Positions 8,587 through 17,185 of a DNA stretch of 64,000 nt are shown in pieces. Position numbers and translations under genes: made by a program. The notes under the pieces are model-generated. The model saw only the letters and a list, made by a program, of their open reading frames with translations, was not told where the DNA came from and searched no databases. The stretch spans positions 298,497-362,496 of the forward strand of contig MKUO01000004.1 in the NCBI GenBank assembly GCA_001897855.1. Reading direction: 5' to 3'. This DNA comes from Bacteroidetes bacterium 43-93. GTDB lineage: Bacteria > Bacteroidota > Bacteroidia > Chitinophagales > Chitinophagaceae. How positions within the stretch are numbered: the stretch's first letter is position 1; every line of letters starts with the position of its first letter.

Positions 8587-10557
8587 TTATTGCTGCACCA
8601 TAGATCCAAAAACTTTTTCATCTACGTGCATAGGATATTTTTTGCGTATAGCATCATTCCAGCTTTTTTCCAGGTAATCCTGGTATTCAGCTACAATATA
8701 TCCTTTTGCTTCTTCCAGTGTTTTTGGTGTTGGTGTTGTAAATACATCATCCACTTTTATCACTGTATAGCTGCCATTATCATTTTTCTTAGGCTCAGTT
8801 ACTTTGCCCTTGATAACGTTGGCAGGCTGCATATCTTTCATTTTAGAGAATTCATAATGGCCATGCTGCACTACCACTGCATCAGGTGTAGTTTTTGAGT
8901 TCAGCTTTTTCATCACGTCTTCATCTTTAGTGCCTTTCTTAGCCAGCATTTTCTGGCCTTCTTTCAGCGCTTCTTCGTTCTTGAACACATAGATAGAACC
9001 GATAAAGCCCGGCTCCCACATATATTTATTTTTGCGGGTTTCATAAAACTCTTTCAGCCCTACGGTATCTTTCGATGCTTTGCTCCATACATTTCTGTCC
9101 ATCAGTTCAAACAGCATGATGCCATCTTTGTATTCTTTCATCAGCGATTTGAAATCAGGATTTTCATCCACGAGTTTCTGCTCTTCAAAATCTGTAAGCA
9201 CTTCTTTCTGATAATAAGTCATCAGGTCGCGCAAAACTGCGTTTCTCGCACCCATCAGCCTGCCGCGGGTCATTGTTTCCGCGTATTTCATGAAGTCGCT
9301 TTGCAGGTAGTCTTTGCCGGCAAAGGTGAATACAGGCTTGTTCATACTCGCGAAATCAGTAGCACGGAACGAATTGGCTGCCTTACCCGTATCAGGTATC
9401 TTCATCACTTTTGCTTCCAGCTCTGACATATTAGCTGGGTAATCTTTAAACCCGTTCTGCTGTTTTATTTTAGCATAGAACGCTTCCTTTGCAACCTGCG
9501 CGCGGGAATCGTTTTCTACTTTACGTTTCAGAGCAGTTCTTACACTGTCAAAAGGTTTAGTTTCTGTTTTGGCGATGAGCTTAATGATGTGCAGGCCATA
9601 TTCTGTTTGTATAGGAGCAGAAATATCACCCGGTTTTTTCAAAGCAAAAGCGGCTTTTTCAAATTCAGGAGCTACTTCACCAATGCCAAATGGTTTCAGC
9701 ACGCCATTTTCAGGCATGGAATATTTATCATCAGAATATCTGTGCACCAGGCTGTCAAAAGCAATGCCTTTTTTCAGGTCTGCCTGTATAGAATCCATTC
9801 TTTTGCGTGCAGCAACCAGTCCTTCCTCACCTTTCGATTTTGGTGATGCTACCATTATTTGCTGTACCGTTACTTGTCCTGATGCTGGACGCTTATCCAG
9901 CACTTTTACAATGTGGTAACCAAACTGTGTGCGGAATGGTTTGGACACTTTACCTACCGGCGTATTATAAGCTGCATTTTCAAAAGGATATACCGTTTGT
10001 AATGCTGTCATATAACCAATGTCGCCACCCTGTGCTTTTGATCCGGGATCTTCAGAATACTGCATCGCCATTTTCGAAAAATCGGCTTTGCCTTTCACGA
10101 TCTCGTTGTATATACTATCGATCTTTTTATATGGCGCTACTGTATCTGCAGACGGCACATAGATAGATGATGAAATAAGAATATGCTGTACATGCACTTC
10201 CTGTTTCATCCTTTCGTATGCTTCTTTCACCAGTTGTTCTGTTACCTGGTCATCCGTCAGGTAATTTTTTGCGAGTTGCTTACGATAGTTATCCAGTTCG
10301 TTCTGTATAGATGGTATGGTGTCTATCTGTTGCAGTTCCGCCTCTTTTACTTTCATCCTGAAGAGCGAATAAAGGTCCAGGTATTCCCGGAGCGCTTTCT
10401 CATTCATTTCGGGTTTCTTATTGAGGCTGTTTTTTTGATAAACCCTCAGAAATTCCTCTTTACTTACGGGGGTGTTGCCAAATTCAAAAAGGGTTTGTGC
10501 ATAACCCTGGGCTGTAATGGCTGCAAAGGCAAAAAAAGTCAGAACAAGCTTGCGCAT
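8587..10557 (-). CDS. periplasmic peptidylprolyl isomerase, SurA/PpiC-like with two parvulin domains
   Basis: A 656-residue exported protein with a signal peptide (MRKLVLTFFAFAAITAQGYA|Q). Residues ~30-110 form a helical chaperone-like part. Two parvulin (PpiC rotamase) domains follow: one begins VHVQHILISS with QYSEDPGSKAQGGDIGYM, and the second begins VTVQQIMVASP with LVHRYSDDK and GYLxIIKL-like GLHIIKLIAK. A long C-terminal region (residues ~380-656) has no motif I can name. SurA-type proteins fold outer-membrane proteins in the periplasm. Two tandem TlpA-like thioredoxin genes lie upstream on the same strand with short gaps, suggesting an envelope-protein-folding transcription unit. Confidence 0.88.
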   Translation of the reverse strand: MRKLVLTFFAFAAITAQGYAQTLFEFGNTPVSKEEFLRVYQKNSLNKKPEMNEKALREYLDLYSLFRMKVKEAELQQIDTIPSIQNELDNYRKQLAKNYLTDDQVTEQLVKEAYERMKQEVHVQHILISSSIYVPSADTVAPYKKIDSIYNEIVKGKADFSKMAMQYSEDPGSKAQGGDIGYMTALQTVYPFENAAYNTPVGKVSKPFRTQFGYHIVKVLDKRPASGQVTVQQIMVASPKSKGEEGLVAARKRMDSIQADLKKGIAFDSLVHRYSDDKYSMPENGVLKPFGIGEVAPEFEKAAFALKKPGDISAPIQTEYGLHIIKLIAKTETKPFDSVRTALKRKVENDSRAQVAKEAFYAKIKQQNGFKDYPANMSELEAKVMKIPDTGKAANSFRATDFASMNKPVFTFAGKDYLQSDFMKYAETMTRGRLMGARNAVLRDLMTYYQKEVLTDFEEQKLVDENPDFKSLMKEYKDGIMLFELMDRNVWSKASKDTVGLKEFYETRKNKYMWEPGFIGSIYVFKNEEALKEGQKMLAKKGTKDEDVMKKLNSKTTPDAVVVQHGHYEFSKMKDMQPANVIKGKVTEPKKNDNGSYTVIKVDDVFTTPTPKTLEEAKGYIVAEYQDYLEKSWNDAIRKKYPMHVDEKVFGSMVQQ

Positions 10558-10588
10558 GTGGTAATCGTTTAAAAATAGTTTTAGTTGG

Positions 10589-12040
10589 TTACTTGGATTT
10601 AGTTTTCTTATTTCTCTCCAGCATGTCTATAAGACCTGCAATATTACTATAATCAATTTGTTTCCCTCTAATTATCTTTTTATCGTCGAGCAAATATATA
10701 ATAGGCGTCATATATATATTGTATTGCTCGCGGAAACGGCTCTGATGCTCAGGGTCCCATACATTGGTCCACTCCTGCATACCGGGGTTTTTCTTCAGGA
10801 AATCCTTCCACATTTTCTCTTCGTCGTAGGTAGAGACTGCATATACTCTTACACCCTTTGCTTTCAATACTGCTTTGTAGGTTGAATCTAGTTTGGGTAG
10901 TTCTACCTGGCAATGTCCGCAATCAGGCGACCAGAATACCAGCAAAGTATATTTTGCATCTATAGCGTGCATCGATTGTTCTTTGCCATTTACATCTTTC
11001 ATTTTCAATTCAGGCGCTACATTGCCAATAACGTTGGGGGCTATCTTACGGGCGGCTGTAATGTATTGCTGCAGTTCATCAGGTTTCAGCCAGGTAGCAT
11101 CGCCCTTCATATAGTAGTTTTCTACAAAATGCACATACGAGGCATCCATACCCATTATCTTGCTGTTACCTGCATTATTGGTAAGCCACCACAATGTGTA
11201 TTTAAAAAGTTCCTGCGTACCTCTTGTTTTTGCGAGCAGCCAATCTCCTTCTTTATTGATGCTGTCTTCGTATTGCAGCGTCAGCTTATTGATGTATTCA
11301 TCGAGTTTGGCATCATATAAGGGTGTATTGATAAGCCTGTCATCACGAAGGTCAAAACCATCCCAGTAATGCGCTTTATAGTACAGGTAGCCAAAGGCGC
11401 TATCCACTTTACCATCTGCTGTATAATGCGGGCCTTCAGGTACCTGTGGCAGCTCTAATGCAGAAAATATCTTTGCCAGCAGGGTCTTCGGATGGCTCTT
11501 TATGTAGTTCTCCCTGTAGTCATACAATTCTTTTGCAGCATCCTTTACTTGCTTTTCCAGCGCTGCAGAGTCTGCTTTGGTTTTTGCGTTCTTATACCCT
11601 TCAGAGATCTGCTCTTGCTTTTGGCCGTAGCCATTCAGAAACTCGCCGTATGCTATAAAATCATTGTTCTGCTGTGATCCTGTGTACTTAAGGCTTTGTG
11701 GCAGTGTCTTTACAGTAATGTTGATGCCTATATCATCGCCGTTATCCAGCAAAAAGTCAAAATAGGTTTTCTTGTCTGACAGCAATATCATGTAGATGCC
11801 GCCTAATATCTTCTCCTTGCTCTGCATCACTCCTACTCCATTCTTATCCACTTTTACAGAGTCTGTTTTGTAGATGGTAGGCAGTGGTTTTCCGTAGTAA
11901 TGCGCCAGGTACACCAGGCTGTCTTTAATATCGGTAAACTTCAGTTGTATCTTATAACCATCGCGGGCCTGCACCTGCGATGCGCAAAGCAAACACAGTA
12001 CAAAGCCCGGAAGTAGGTTTGAAGCAATTTTTCTCAGCAT
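10589..12040 (-). CDS. TlpA-like thioredoxin-fold lipoprotein/periplasmic protein, paralog 2
   Basis: A 483-residue exported protein with a cleavable signal (MLRKIASNLLPGFVLCLLCASQVQA). The N-terminal ~150 residues look like the DUF4369-type beta domain common in Bacteroidota TlpA proteins; a helical middle (DUF5106-like) and a C-terminal thioredoxin domain follow. The active-site motif is CGHC in LLVFWSPDCGHCQVELPKLD and the cis-Pro loop is YMTPIIYLLD, so redox chemistry is expected. It is a close tandem copy of the gene just upstream (9 bp gap) and lies 31 bp before the SurA-like gene. It is probably a periplasmic thiol-disulfide reductase; the client is unknown. Confidence 0.85.
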   Translation of the reverse strand: MLRKIASNLLPGFVLCLLCASQVQARDGYKIQLKFTDIKDSLVYLAHYYGKPLPTIYKTDSVKVDKNGVGVMQSKEKILGGIYMILLSDKKTYFDFLLDNGDDIGINITVKTLPQSLKYTGSQQNNDFIAYGEFLNGYGQKQEQISEGYKNAKTKADSAALEKQVKDAAKELYDYRENYIKSHPKTLLAKIFSALELPQVPEGPHYTADGKVDSAFGYLYYKAHYWDGFDLRDDRLINTPLYDAKLDEYINKLTLQYEDSINKEGDWLLAKTRGTQELFKYTLWWLTNNAGNSKIMGMDASYVHFVENYYMKGDATWLKPDELQQYITAARKIAPNVIGNVAPELKMKDVNGKEQSMHAIDAKYTLLVFWSPDCGHCQVELPKLDSTYKAVLKAKGVRVYAVSTYDEEKMWKDFLKKNPGMQEWTNVWDPEHQSRFREQYNIYMTPIIYLLDDKKIIRGKQIDYSNIAGLIDMLERNKKTKSK

Positions 12041-12049
12041 TCCTGTTGA

Positions 12050-13483
12050 CTATTTAGCAGCTTTTTTCTCTTTATTTTCTAAAATATCCAGTAGGGTAAT
12101 AATATTCTCATAGTCCAGCCGCTTGCCGCGGATGATCTTCTTTTCATCGAGCAGGTAAATGGTTGGCGTACCATAAACATCGTATTGAGATTGGTAATCA
12201 GAATGGTGTTCCGGATCCCAAACGTTCACCCATTCTTCCATTCCCGGATTTTTTTTGATGAAGTCCTGCCATTTGGCTTCGTCGCCTTCGGTACGTACGG
12301 CATACACTTTAACTCCTTTTTTCTTCAGTACTGCTTTATACACAGAATCCATCTTAGGTATCTCGGTCATGCAGTGGCCACAGTCGGGCGACCAGAATAT
12401 GAGGAGTGTATATTTTGCTTTAAGTTCAGACAGGCTGTGCTCTACTCCTTTCACATCTTTCATCTTCAGTTCAGGAGCTACGTTGCCTATTACATTCGGC
12501 GCCACTTTACGCGCGCGGTCTATGTATTTATTCAGTGTTTCATGGTCCATCCAGTAGGCATCGCCTTTCATATGGTAGTTCTCTACCAGGTACACAAACA
12601 CTTCATCCAGCCCCATTATCTTACTGTTCTGCGCCCAGTTGGTTATCCAGTGAAGCGTGTATTTAAATAATTCGGTACGTCCGCGTGTTTTGGCTAATAA
12701 AATATCTGCTTCTTTTTCTACAGAATCAGGTGTTGGTATCAGCAGTTTATTAAAATATTCATCCAGCTTCTGGTCATACACAGGTGTGTGTATCAGCCTG
12801 TCGTCCGTAAAATCAAAGTAATCCCAGAAATGGCTTTTGTAATAATTGTATGCGAAATTGCTATCCACTTTTCCATCTGGCAGGTAGTGCGTCCCTTCGG
12901 GAACTTGCGGGGTACGGATAGCGTTGAATATCTTAGCTAGTAGAGAGTTCGGATATTCTTTGATGTAGTTCATCCGGTAGTCTATCAGCTCTTTAGACAT
13001 ATCTTTGCCCTTCGCATATACTGCATCGGAATCCGCTTTTGTTTTTGCTGCCTTTAACTCATCCTCCAGCTTTTTACCTCTTGCTCCAAAATCTATCAGG
13101 TAATTAGAATATTTATTGAAGCGCTCATTTTCCGGCGAGCCCGTTATCTTAATGCTTTGCGGAAGCTTTTCTGAATTGGCGGTGATGTTCATGTTATCGC
13201 CATTATTCAGCAACACTTCAAAGTAGCGCTGGTTGCCTTGCACTAGTATAATATAGATACCGCCCAGCACCTTTTCTTTCGATTGCAATACCAGCACACC
13301 GTTTTTGTCGATCCGGCCTGAGTCTTGCTTATACAGGGTTGGTAAAGGTTTGGCGTAATAATGGGCCAGGTAAACCAAAGAATCCTTCAGGTCAGAGAAT
13401 TTGATCGTAAGCTTATAACCATCACCGGCAAAACTCGCCGTACTCAAAAGGATAAAAAGAGAAGCAAATAAAAATCTTTTCAT
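12050..13483 (-). CDS. TlpA-like thioredoxin-fold periplasmic protein, paralog 1
   Basis: A 477-residue protein with a signal peptide (MKRFLFASLFILLSTASFA) and the same three-part build as its downstream paralog: an N-terminal beta domain starting DGYKLTIKFSDLKDSLVYLA, a helical middle, and a C-terminal thioredoxin domain with CGHC (LLIFWSPDCGHCMTEIPKMD) and cis-Pro in YGTPTIYLLD. It is the first gene of the run TlpA-TlpA-SurA. The two paralogs remain alike over their whole length, pointing to a tandem duplication. An inverted repeat lies 20-43 bp upstream of its start. Confidence 0.85.
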   Translation of the reverse strand: MKRFLFASLFILLSTASFAGDGYKLTIKFSDLKDSLVYLAHYYAKPLPTLYKQDSGRIDKNGVLVLQSKEKVLGGIYIILVQGNQRYFEVLLNNGDNMNITANSEKLPQSIKITGSPENERFNKYSNYLIDFGARGKKLEDELKAAKTKADSDAVYAKGKDMSKELIDYRMNYIKEYPNSLLAKIFNAIRTPQVPEGTHYLPDGKVDSNFAYNYYKSHFWDYFDFTDDRLIHTPVYDQKLDEYFNKLLIPTPDSVEKEADILLAKTRGRTELFKYTLHWITNWAQNSKIMGLDEVFVYLVENYHMKGDAYWMDHETLNKYIDRARKVAPNVIGNVAPELKMKDVKGVEHSLSELKAKYTLLIFWSPDCGHCMTEIPKMDSVYKAVLKKKGVKVYAVRTEGDEAKWQDFIKKNPGMEEWVNVWDPEHHSDYQSQYDVYGTPTIYLLDEKKIIRGKRLDYENIITLLDILENKEKKAAK

Positions 13484-13502
13484 ATATGCAATAATTACGG
13501 AA

Positions 13503-13526
13503 AGTAATTGTTTTCTTACAATTACT
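13503..13526. promoter_or_regulatory. inverted repeat upstream of the TlpA-like operon
   Basis: AGTAATTG and CAATTACT form perfect 8-bp arms around an 8-base spacer, 20 bp before the ATG of the first TlpA-like gene. This could be an operator or a hairpin in the leader; there is no T-run, so a terminator is unlikely. Confidence 0.35.
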
Positions 13527-13602
13527 GTAGTTTAGGTCTGTTTAAAGTTCGGTAAAACTCAAATTTAAATGTTATAGACAGCGTATCCTAAACTAATGGC
13601 TG

Positions 13603-13610
13603 TAAATTTG
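13603..13610 (+). promoter_or_regulatory. -7 promoter box for rlmD
   Basis: TAAATTTG matches TAnnTTTG, 31 nt before the TTG start codon of rlmD. Confidence 0.5.
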
Positions 13611-13641
13611 CGCCTAATTAACTAATTTTTAGCACTTATCA

Positions 13642-15051
13642 TTGGCCCGGAAAAAGAGACAACCGATTGAAAGCGTGCAGGTAACTGCCTACGCTGCGGA
13701 AGGAAAAAGCATCGCCAACCTCGATGGCGGCAAAGTATTATTTGTAGAAAATGCCATACCCGGCGATATTGTAAATGTCCGCGTTACCAAGGACAAGAAA
13801 AGCTGGGCCGAGGGTAAGGTGACCAAACTGCTGCAGCCTTCTGCTGATCGGGTACAACCATTTTGCCAGCATTTTGGTGTATGTGGCGGCTGCAAGTGGC
13901 AGATGCTGCCCTACCCGCTGCAATTAAAATATAAGCAACAGCAGGTGCTCGACCAGTTGAAACGCATTGGCCAGGTAGAGCTGCCACCAATGAACGACAT
14001 ACTGGGTAGCCCGCGTGAACGCTATTACAGGAATAAACTGGAGTTCACCTTCAGCCAGCGCAAATACAAAACCGTAGAGGAAATAGAAGCCGCAGGCGAT
14101 GGCCTTATTCCGGATGAGCCCGCACTTGGTTTCCATGCCCCGGGGCTGTTTGATAAAGTGGTGGATATATATACCTGCTACCTGCAGGAGGAACCTACCA
14201 ACCTGCTATTAGATGTTCTGAGAAAGTATGCTACGGAGCGCAACTTGCCTTACTACGATTACAGGGAGCATACGGGCTGGCTGCGCAATATCATACTGCG
14301 CGTAGCGCGTACGGGCGAGATATTGATCAACCTGGTACTGCAACATGATAATGCCGAACGCAAAGCTATACTCGATCATATATTAGCCAACATTCCGGGC
14401 ATCACCAGCCTTCACTATACTATCAATCCCAAGGTAAATGATACAATTTACGACTTGGATGTGCATTGCTATTATGGTAAAGGATATATAGAAGAAACAC
14501 TGGAGGATTATCGGTTTAAAATATCTCCGAAATCGTTCTTCCAGACCAATACCTACCAGGCAGAAGCGCTATACCGCGTAACGCGCGAGTTTGCCGGGCT
14601 CACAGGTACCGAAACCTTATACGATCTCTATTGCGGTACAGGTAGCATAGGAATCTTCTGCTCCAAAGGCGCTAAAAAGGTAATAGGCATTGAAGTAGTA
14701 GCGGATGCTATTGAAGATGCCAAGGTAAATGCAGCATTGAACGGATTGGATCATTGCCTCTTTTATGCCGGAGATGTGGCAGATATATGCACGGACGATT
14801 TCTTTGCACAGCACGGCAAGCCTGATGTGATCATTACAGACCCGCCAAGGGCAGGTATGCACGAAAAATTGATACAGCAATTGCTACGTATGCGTGCACC
14901 AAAGGTGGTATATGTAAGCTGCAACCCTGCCACCCAGGCCCGCGATCTTAAATTGCTCGACGAGGCTTATAAGGTAACAAAGTTGCAGCCTGTAGATATG
15001 TTCCCGCATACGCACCATATAGAAAATGTAGCGCTGCTGGAACTTCGCTAA
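13642..15051 (+). CDS. rlmD: 23S rRNA (uracil-C5)-methyltransferase, RlmD/RumA type
   Basis: A 469-residue SAM-dependent enzyme. It has an N-terminal TRAM RNA-binding domain (residues ~5-65) and an iron-sulfur cluster motif CQHFGVCGGCKWQ. The C-terminal Rossmann methyltransferase part contains LYDLYCGTGSIGIFCS for SAM binding, DPPRAGMH, and the catalytic Cys in YVSCNPATQARDL. These are the hallmarks of the RlmD/RlmC/TrmA (RumA) class, which methylates U1939 (or U747) of 23S rRNA. The start is TTG (TTG GCC CGG), placed after a good -7 box. Family certain; the exact position modified is inferred. Confidence 0.9.
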   Translation: MARKKRQPIESVQVTAYAAEGKSIANLDGGKVLFVENAIPGDIVNVRVTKDKKSWAEGKVTKLLQPSADRVQPFCQHFGVCGGCKWQMLPYPLQLKYKQQQVLDQLKRIGQVELPPMNDILGSPRERYYRNKLEFTFSQRKYKTVEEIEAAGDGLIPDEPALGFHAPGLFDKVVDIYTCYLQEEPTNLLLDVLRKYATERNLPYYDYREHTGWLRNIILRVARTGEILINLVLQHDNAERKAILDHILANIPGITSLHYTINPKVNDTIYDLDVHCYYGKGYIEETLEDYRFKISPKSFFQTNTYQAEALYRVTREFAGLTGTETLYDLYCGTGSIGIFCSKGAKKVIGIEVVADAIEDAKVNAALNGLDHCLFYAGDVADICTDDFFAQHGKPDVIITDPPRAGMHEKLIQQLLRMRAPKVVYVSCNPATQARDLKLLDEAYKVTKLQPVDMFPHTHHIENVALLELR

Positions 15052-15054
15052 GGT

Positions 15055-15303
15055 TTAATAATCAAGCGTGCAATTACTGGTTTCCTTCACGGTAAAACCT
15101 AATACGTTATGTGTGGTTACTGTGTTGGCGCAACGGCTGTGCGCATCGCTGCGACTGGCCTTAAATGTTTGTGTATTGGTTCCAGTGGTCAGCACAGAAT
15201 CCTGGAAAGATGTAGCCGTCTGGCAGGTGCAGGTCCATGTTTTTTTGCAGGAGGTACCGAGGCTGAGTACTGCCAGTAAGGCAAGGGGCATTATGAGTTT
15301 CAT
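15055..15303 (-). CDS. small Cys-rich lipoprotein, unknown
   Basis: An 82-residue protein with a lipoprotein signal: the hydrophobic MKLIMPLALLAVLSLGTSC gives a lipobox LGTSC, and KKTWTCTC follows. Six Cys residues occur in the whole protein, five of them in the mature part with the lipidated one counted. Two Cys-containing stretches (CTCQTAT; SRCANTV; ETSNCTLDY) suggest disulfides. It stands in a short gap convergent with rlmD (3 bp between stops). I do not recognise a named family; similar short CKKTWTCTC lipoproteins are common in Chitinophagales. Confidence 0.6.
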   Translation of the reverse strand: MKLIMPLALLAVLSLGTSCKKTWTCTCQTATSFQDSVLTTGTNTQTFKASRSDAHSRCANTVTTHNVLGFTVKETSNCTLDY

Positions 15304-15358
15304 AAGTTGTAATGAATGTGTGACTGTAATAATACAACGTTTTATGGAGTATCAATAA

Positions 15359-15559
15359 CTAGTCCTCCTCTTCAAGTTGAAATATTTCCTCTACTGGCTT
15401 TGCAAAAAAGCGGGCGATCTTTAGCACCAGTATTGCTGACGGAACGTATTTGTTCGACTCAATAGCTACAATGGTCTGTCGCGATACATTTATCTTTTCG
15501 GCAAGGTCGGCCTGGGTCATGTTATGCCGGGCGCGTTCTACTTTTATATAATTTTTCAT
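15359..15559 (-). CDS. XRE-family HTH transcriptional regulator (66 aa)
   Basis: A single Cro/CI-type HTH domain that fills the whole protein: MKNYIKVERARHNMTQADLAEKINVSRQTIVAIESNKYVPS. This is the compact 'YozG/HTH_3' class that is nearly always paired with a small membrane protein. Its ATG overlaps the last four bases of that membrane-protein gene, so translation is probably coupled. It most likely represses its own operon through the TGTAAA-N6-TTTACA palindrome upstream of the partner. Confidence 0.85.
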   Translation of the reverse strand: MKNYIKVERARHNMTQADLAEKINVSRQTIVAIESNKYVPSAILVLKIARFFAKPVEEIFQLEEED

Positions 15560-16011
15560 GCAAGCTCCTCCTTACCCACCTTTTTAAAATGCAGCTTGAA
15601 ATAATAGATCGCAATGAATATCACAAGTATGGTAAAAAGATTAGCATATAGTACCATCAAAAAGCCGAGTCCGTATAAGCTAAATAGCCCTGCAGCAAGT
15701 ACGAAGTAGTTTACATATACACTTATTTGCAATGCTCTTAACCGCACGGATGCTACATATTCATCTTCTCTTTTTTCCTTAGAGAAGGCAATCATAAACA
15801 AACTGGCGAATACAAGAAAAATAGCCACCTCGTTCGACATATCGTTATCCCTGATATCAAACGTTTTAGCCGGCACAGTTGGCGGAGGCAGCTTAAGAAA
15901 TGGTACAGAGTAATCGTACATGATCACTGCTATCATAAATATTATGGAGGGAAATATTAGCACCCACCCGATCTTCCTGCAGATATGAGGTAATAAAAGA
16001 CTGTTTTTCAT
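15556..16011 (-). CDS. four-helix membrane protein partner of the HTH regulator
   Basis: A 151-residue integral membrane protein with four hydrophobic helices (about residues 14-30, 55-75, 97-115 and 120-140) and no extracytoplasmic domain. It is the first gene of a two-gene operon with the compact HTH regulator (4-bp overlap). Such pairs are widespread and the membrane partner is thought to sense or relay a membrane state to the regulator, but no function is established here. Confidence 0.65.
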   Translation of the reverse strand: MKNSLLLPHICRKIGWVLIFPSIIFMIAVIMYDYSVPFLKLPPPTVPAKTFDIRDNDMSNEVAIFLVFASLFMIAFSKEKREDEYVASVRLRALQISVYVNYFVLAAGLFSLYGLGFLMVLYANLFTILVIFIAIYYFKLHFKKVGKEELA

Positions 16012-16028
16012 GTCGCTTATTTTTTACC

Positions 16029-16052
16029 AAATGTAAAGTATATTTTACATTT
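16029..16052. promoter_or_regulatory. candidate operator of the HTH/membrane-protein operon
   Basis: AAATGTAAA-GTATAT-TTTACATTT is a perfect 9-bp-arm palindrome with a 6-base spacer, 18-41 bp upstream of the membrane-protein ATG. The core TGTAAA-N6-TTTACA has the shape of sites bound by compact XRE repressors of this class. A degenerate copy (TGTAAAGTTTATAAAACA) follows at 16053-16070. Confidence 0.5.
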
Positions 16053-16138
16053 TGTAAAGTTTATAAAACATATTTACGGGATTTTTTTTGCAAAACAGTA
16101 TTTACATTATTTTGCCAAACAGATAGTATTGGTGATCA

Positions 16139-17110
16139 ATGAGATTGGATCGATTATATGTTTTATTAAGCGCTGCTTTAATAACCTTTTCAGTAACATC
16201 CTGCAAAAAACAAAGGCTGCATTTCAACGATGTGGTGAAGCTGGATAGTCACGGTACTGACAGATATAACGCAATTTATTTCAAGGGCAATGATGGTTTT
16301 GTGGTCGGCGGCAATCGGTTCGATAATACCTCCATCCTTGTAAGCCATGATGCCGGCGCTACCTGGGAGAAAAAGGATTTCCCCGAAGCAGGTAAAGCAC
16401 TCTACGGCATTACAGAAACACCGGGCGGCAATATTGTGGCCTGTGGCTACGATGGCAAAATGCTCACCACTACCGATAATGGTTATAACTGGCGCTTTAG
16501 CCAGATATCCAACTGGCAATCGTATAAAGACCTGGCATTCCTCGACGATAACCATGCTATAGGTATTAGCGGCAATAGTTTTAATAGCGGCGGCATTTCT
16601 TACTTTGATGCCTACGGCGCAGTTGACCATTGGGACTCTACAGATGTAGAATACAATGATATTGAGATGCGCGATGCCTATACCGGCTATATTGCAGGAT
16701 ATGGCACAATGCTCAAGACAACAGATGGCGGCAAAAACTGGAATGTATTGAACGTGGTGAATGATGATTTTAACGGAATAAGTATATTGAATGCCGCCGA
16801 AATGTGGATATGCGGCAGCAACGGAAGCATTTTCCATTCGGCGGATGCAGGTGCAACCTGGGACAAGCAAAGAAACGGTAACAGCCTTACGGAGAAAAAG
16901 TATTATCTGCACGATATACTATTTATTGACCAGAACAATGGATGGGCCGTGGGAGATAAAGGCGTGGTGATCTACAGCAGCGATGGCGGCAAGAAATGGA
17001 AAGAGTACGAACACTTTACCGATGATCCTTTACGCAGCATTTGCCAGCTGCCTGATGGCAACCTGATTGTATGCGGCGACAATGGCGCTTTGTATAAGCT
17101 GGTACGTTAA
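16139..17110 (+). CDS. YCF48/BNR-repeat lipoprotein
   Basis: A 323-residue lipoprotein (signal with lipobox near VTSC, followed by KKQ). Its body is a beta-propeller of YCF48/BNR-type blades: TSILVSHDAGATWEKKDF, TTTDNGYNWRF, KTTDGGKNWNVLNV, HSADAGATWDKQ and YSSDGGKKWKEYE are successive S/T-x-D-G-G-x-x-W Asp-box repeats. YCF48-like propellers act as assembly or ligand-binding scaffolds; in Bacteroidota they are exported to the envelope. No catalytic residue is evident. The gene stands alone before lysS and runs the same way. Confidence 0.8.
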   Translation: MRLDRLYVLLSAALITFSVTSCKKQRLHFNDVVKLDSHGTDRYNAIYFKGNDGFVVGGNRFDNTSILVSHDAGATWEKKDFPEAGKALYGITETPGGNIVACGYDGKMLTTTDNGYNWRFSQISNWQSYKDLAFLDDNHAIGISGNSFNSGGISYFDAYGAVDHWDSTDVEYNDIEMRDAYTGYIAGYGTMLKTTDGGKNWNVLNVVNDDFNGISILNAAEMWICGSNGSIFHSADAGATWDKQRNGNSLTEKKYYLHDILFIDQNNGWAVGDKGVVIYSSDGGKKWKEYEHFTDDPLRSICQLPDGNLIVCGDNGALYKLVR

Positions 17111-17140
17111 AAATAAGCTGATATACAAGCAACTTATAGC

Positions 17141-17148
17141 TATCTTTG
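17141..17148 (+). promoter_or_regulatory. -7 promoter box for lysS
   Basis: TATCTTTG matches TAnnTTTG, 37 nt before the lysS ATG. Confidence 0.5.
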
Positions 17149-17185
17149 CACACGTTTTCATTTTTTTACATCGAATAAATAAATA

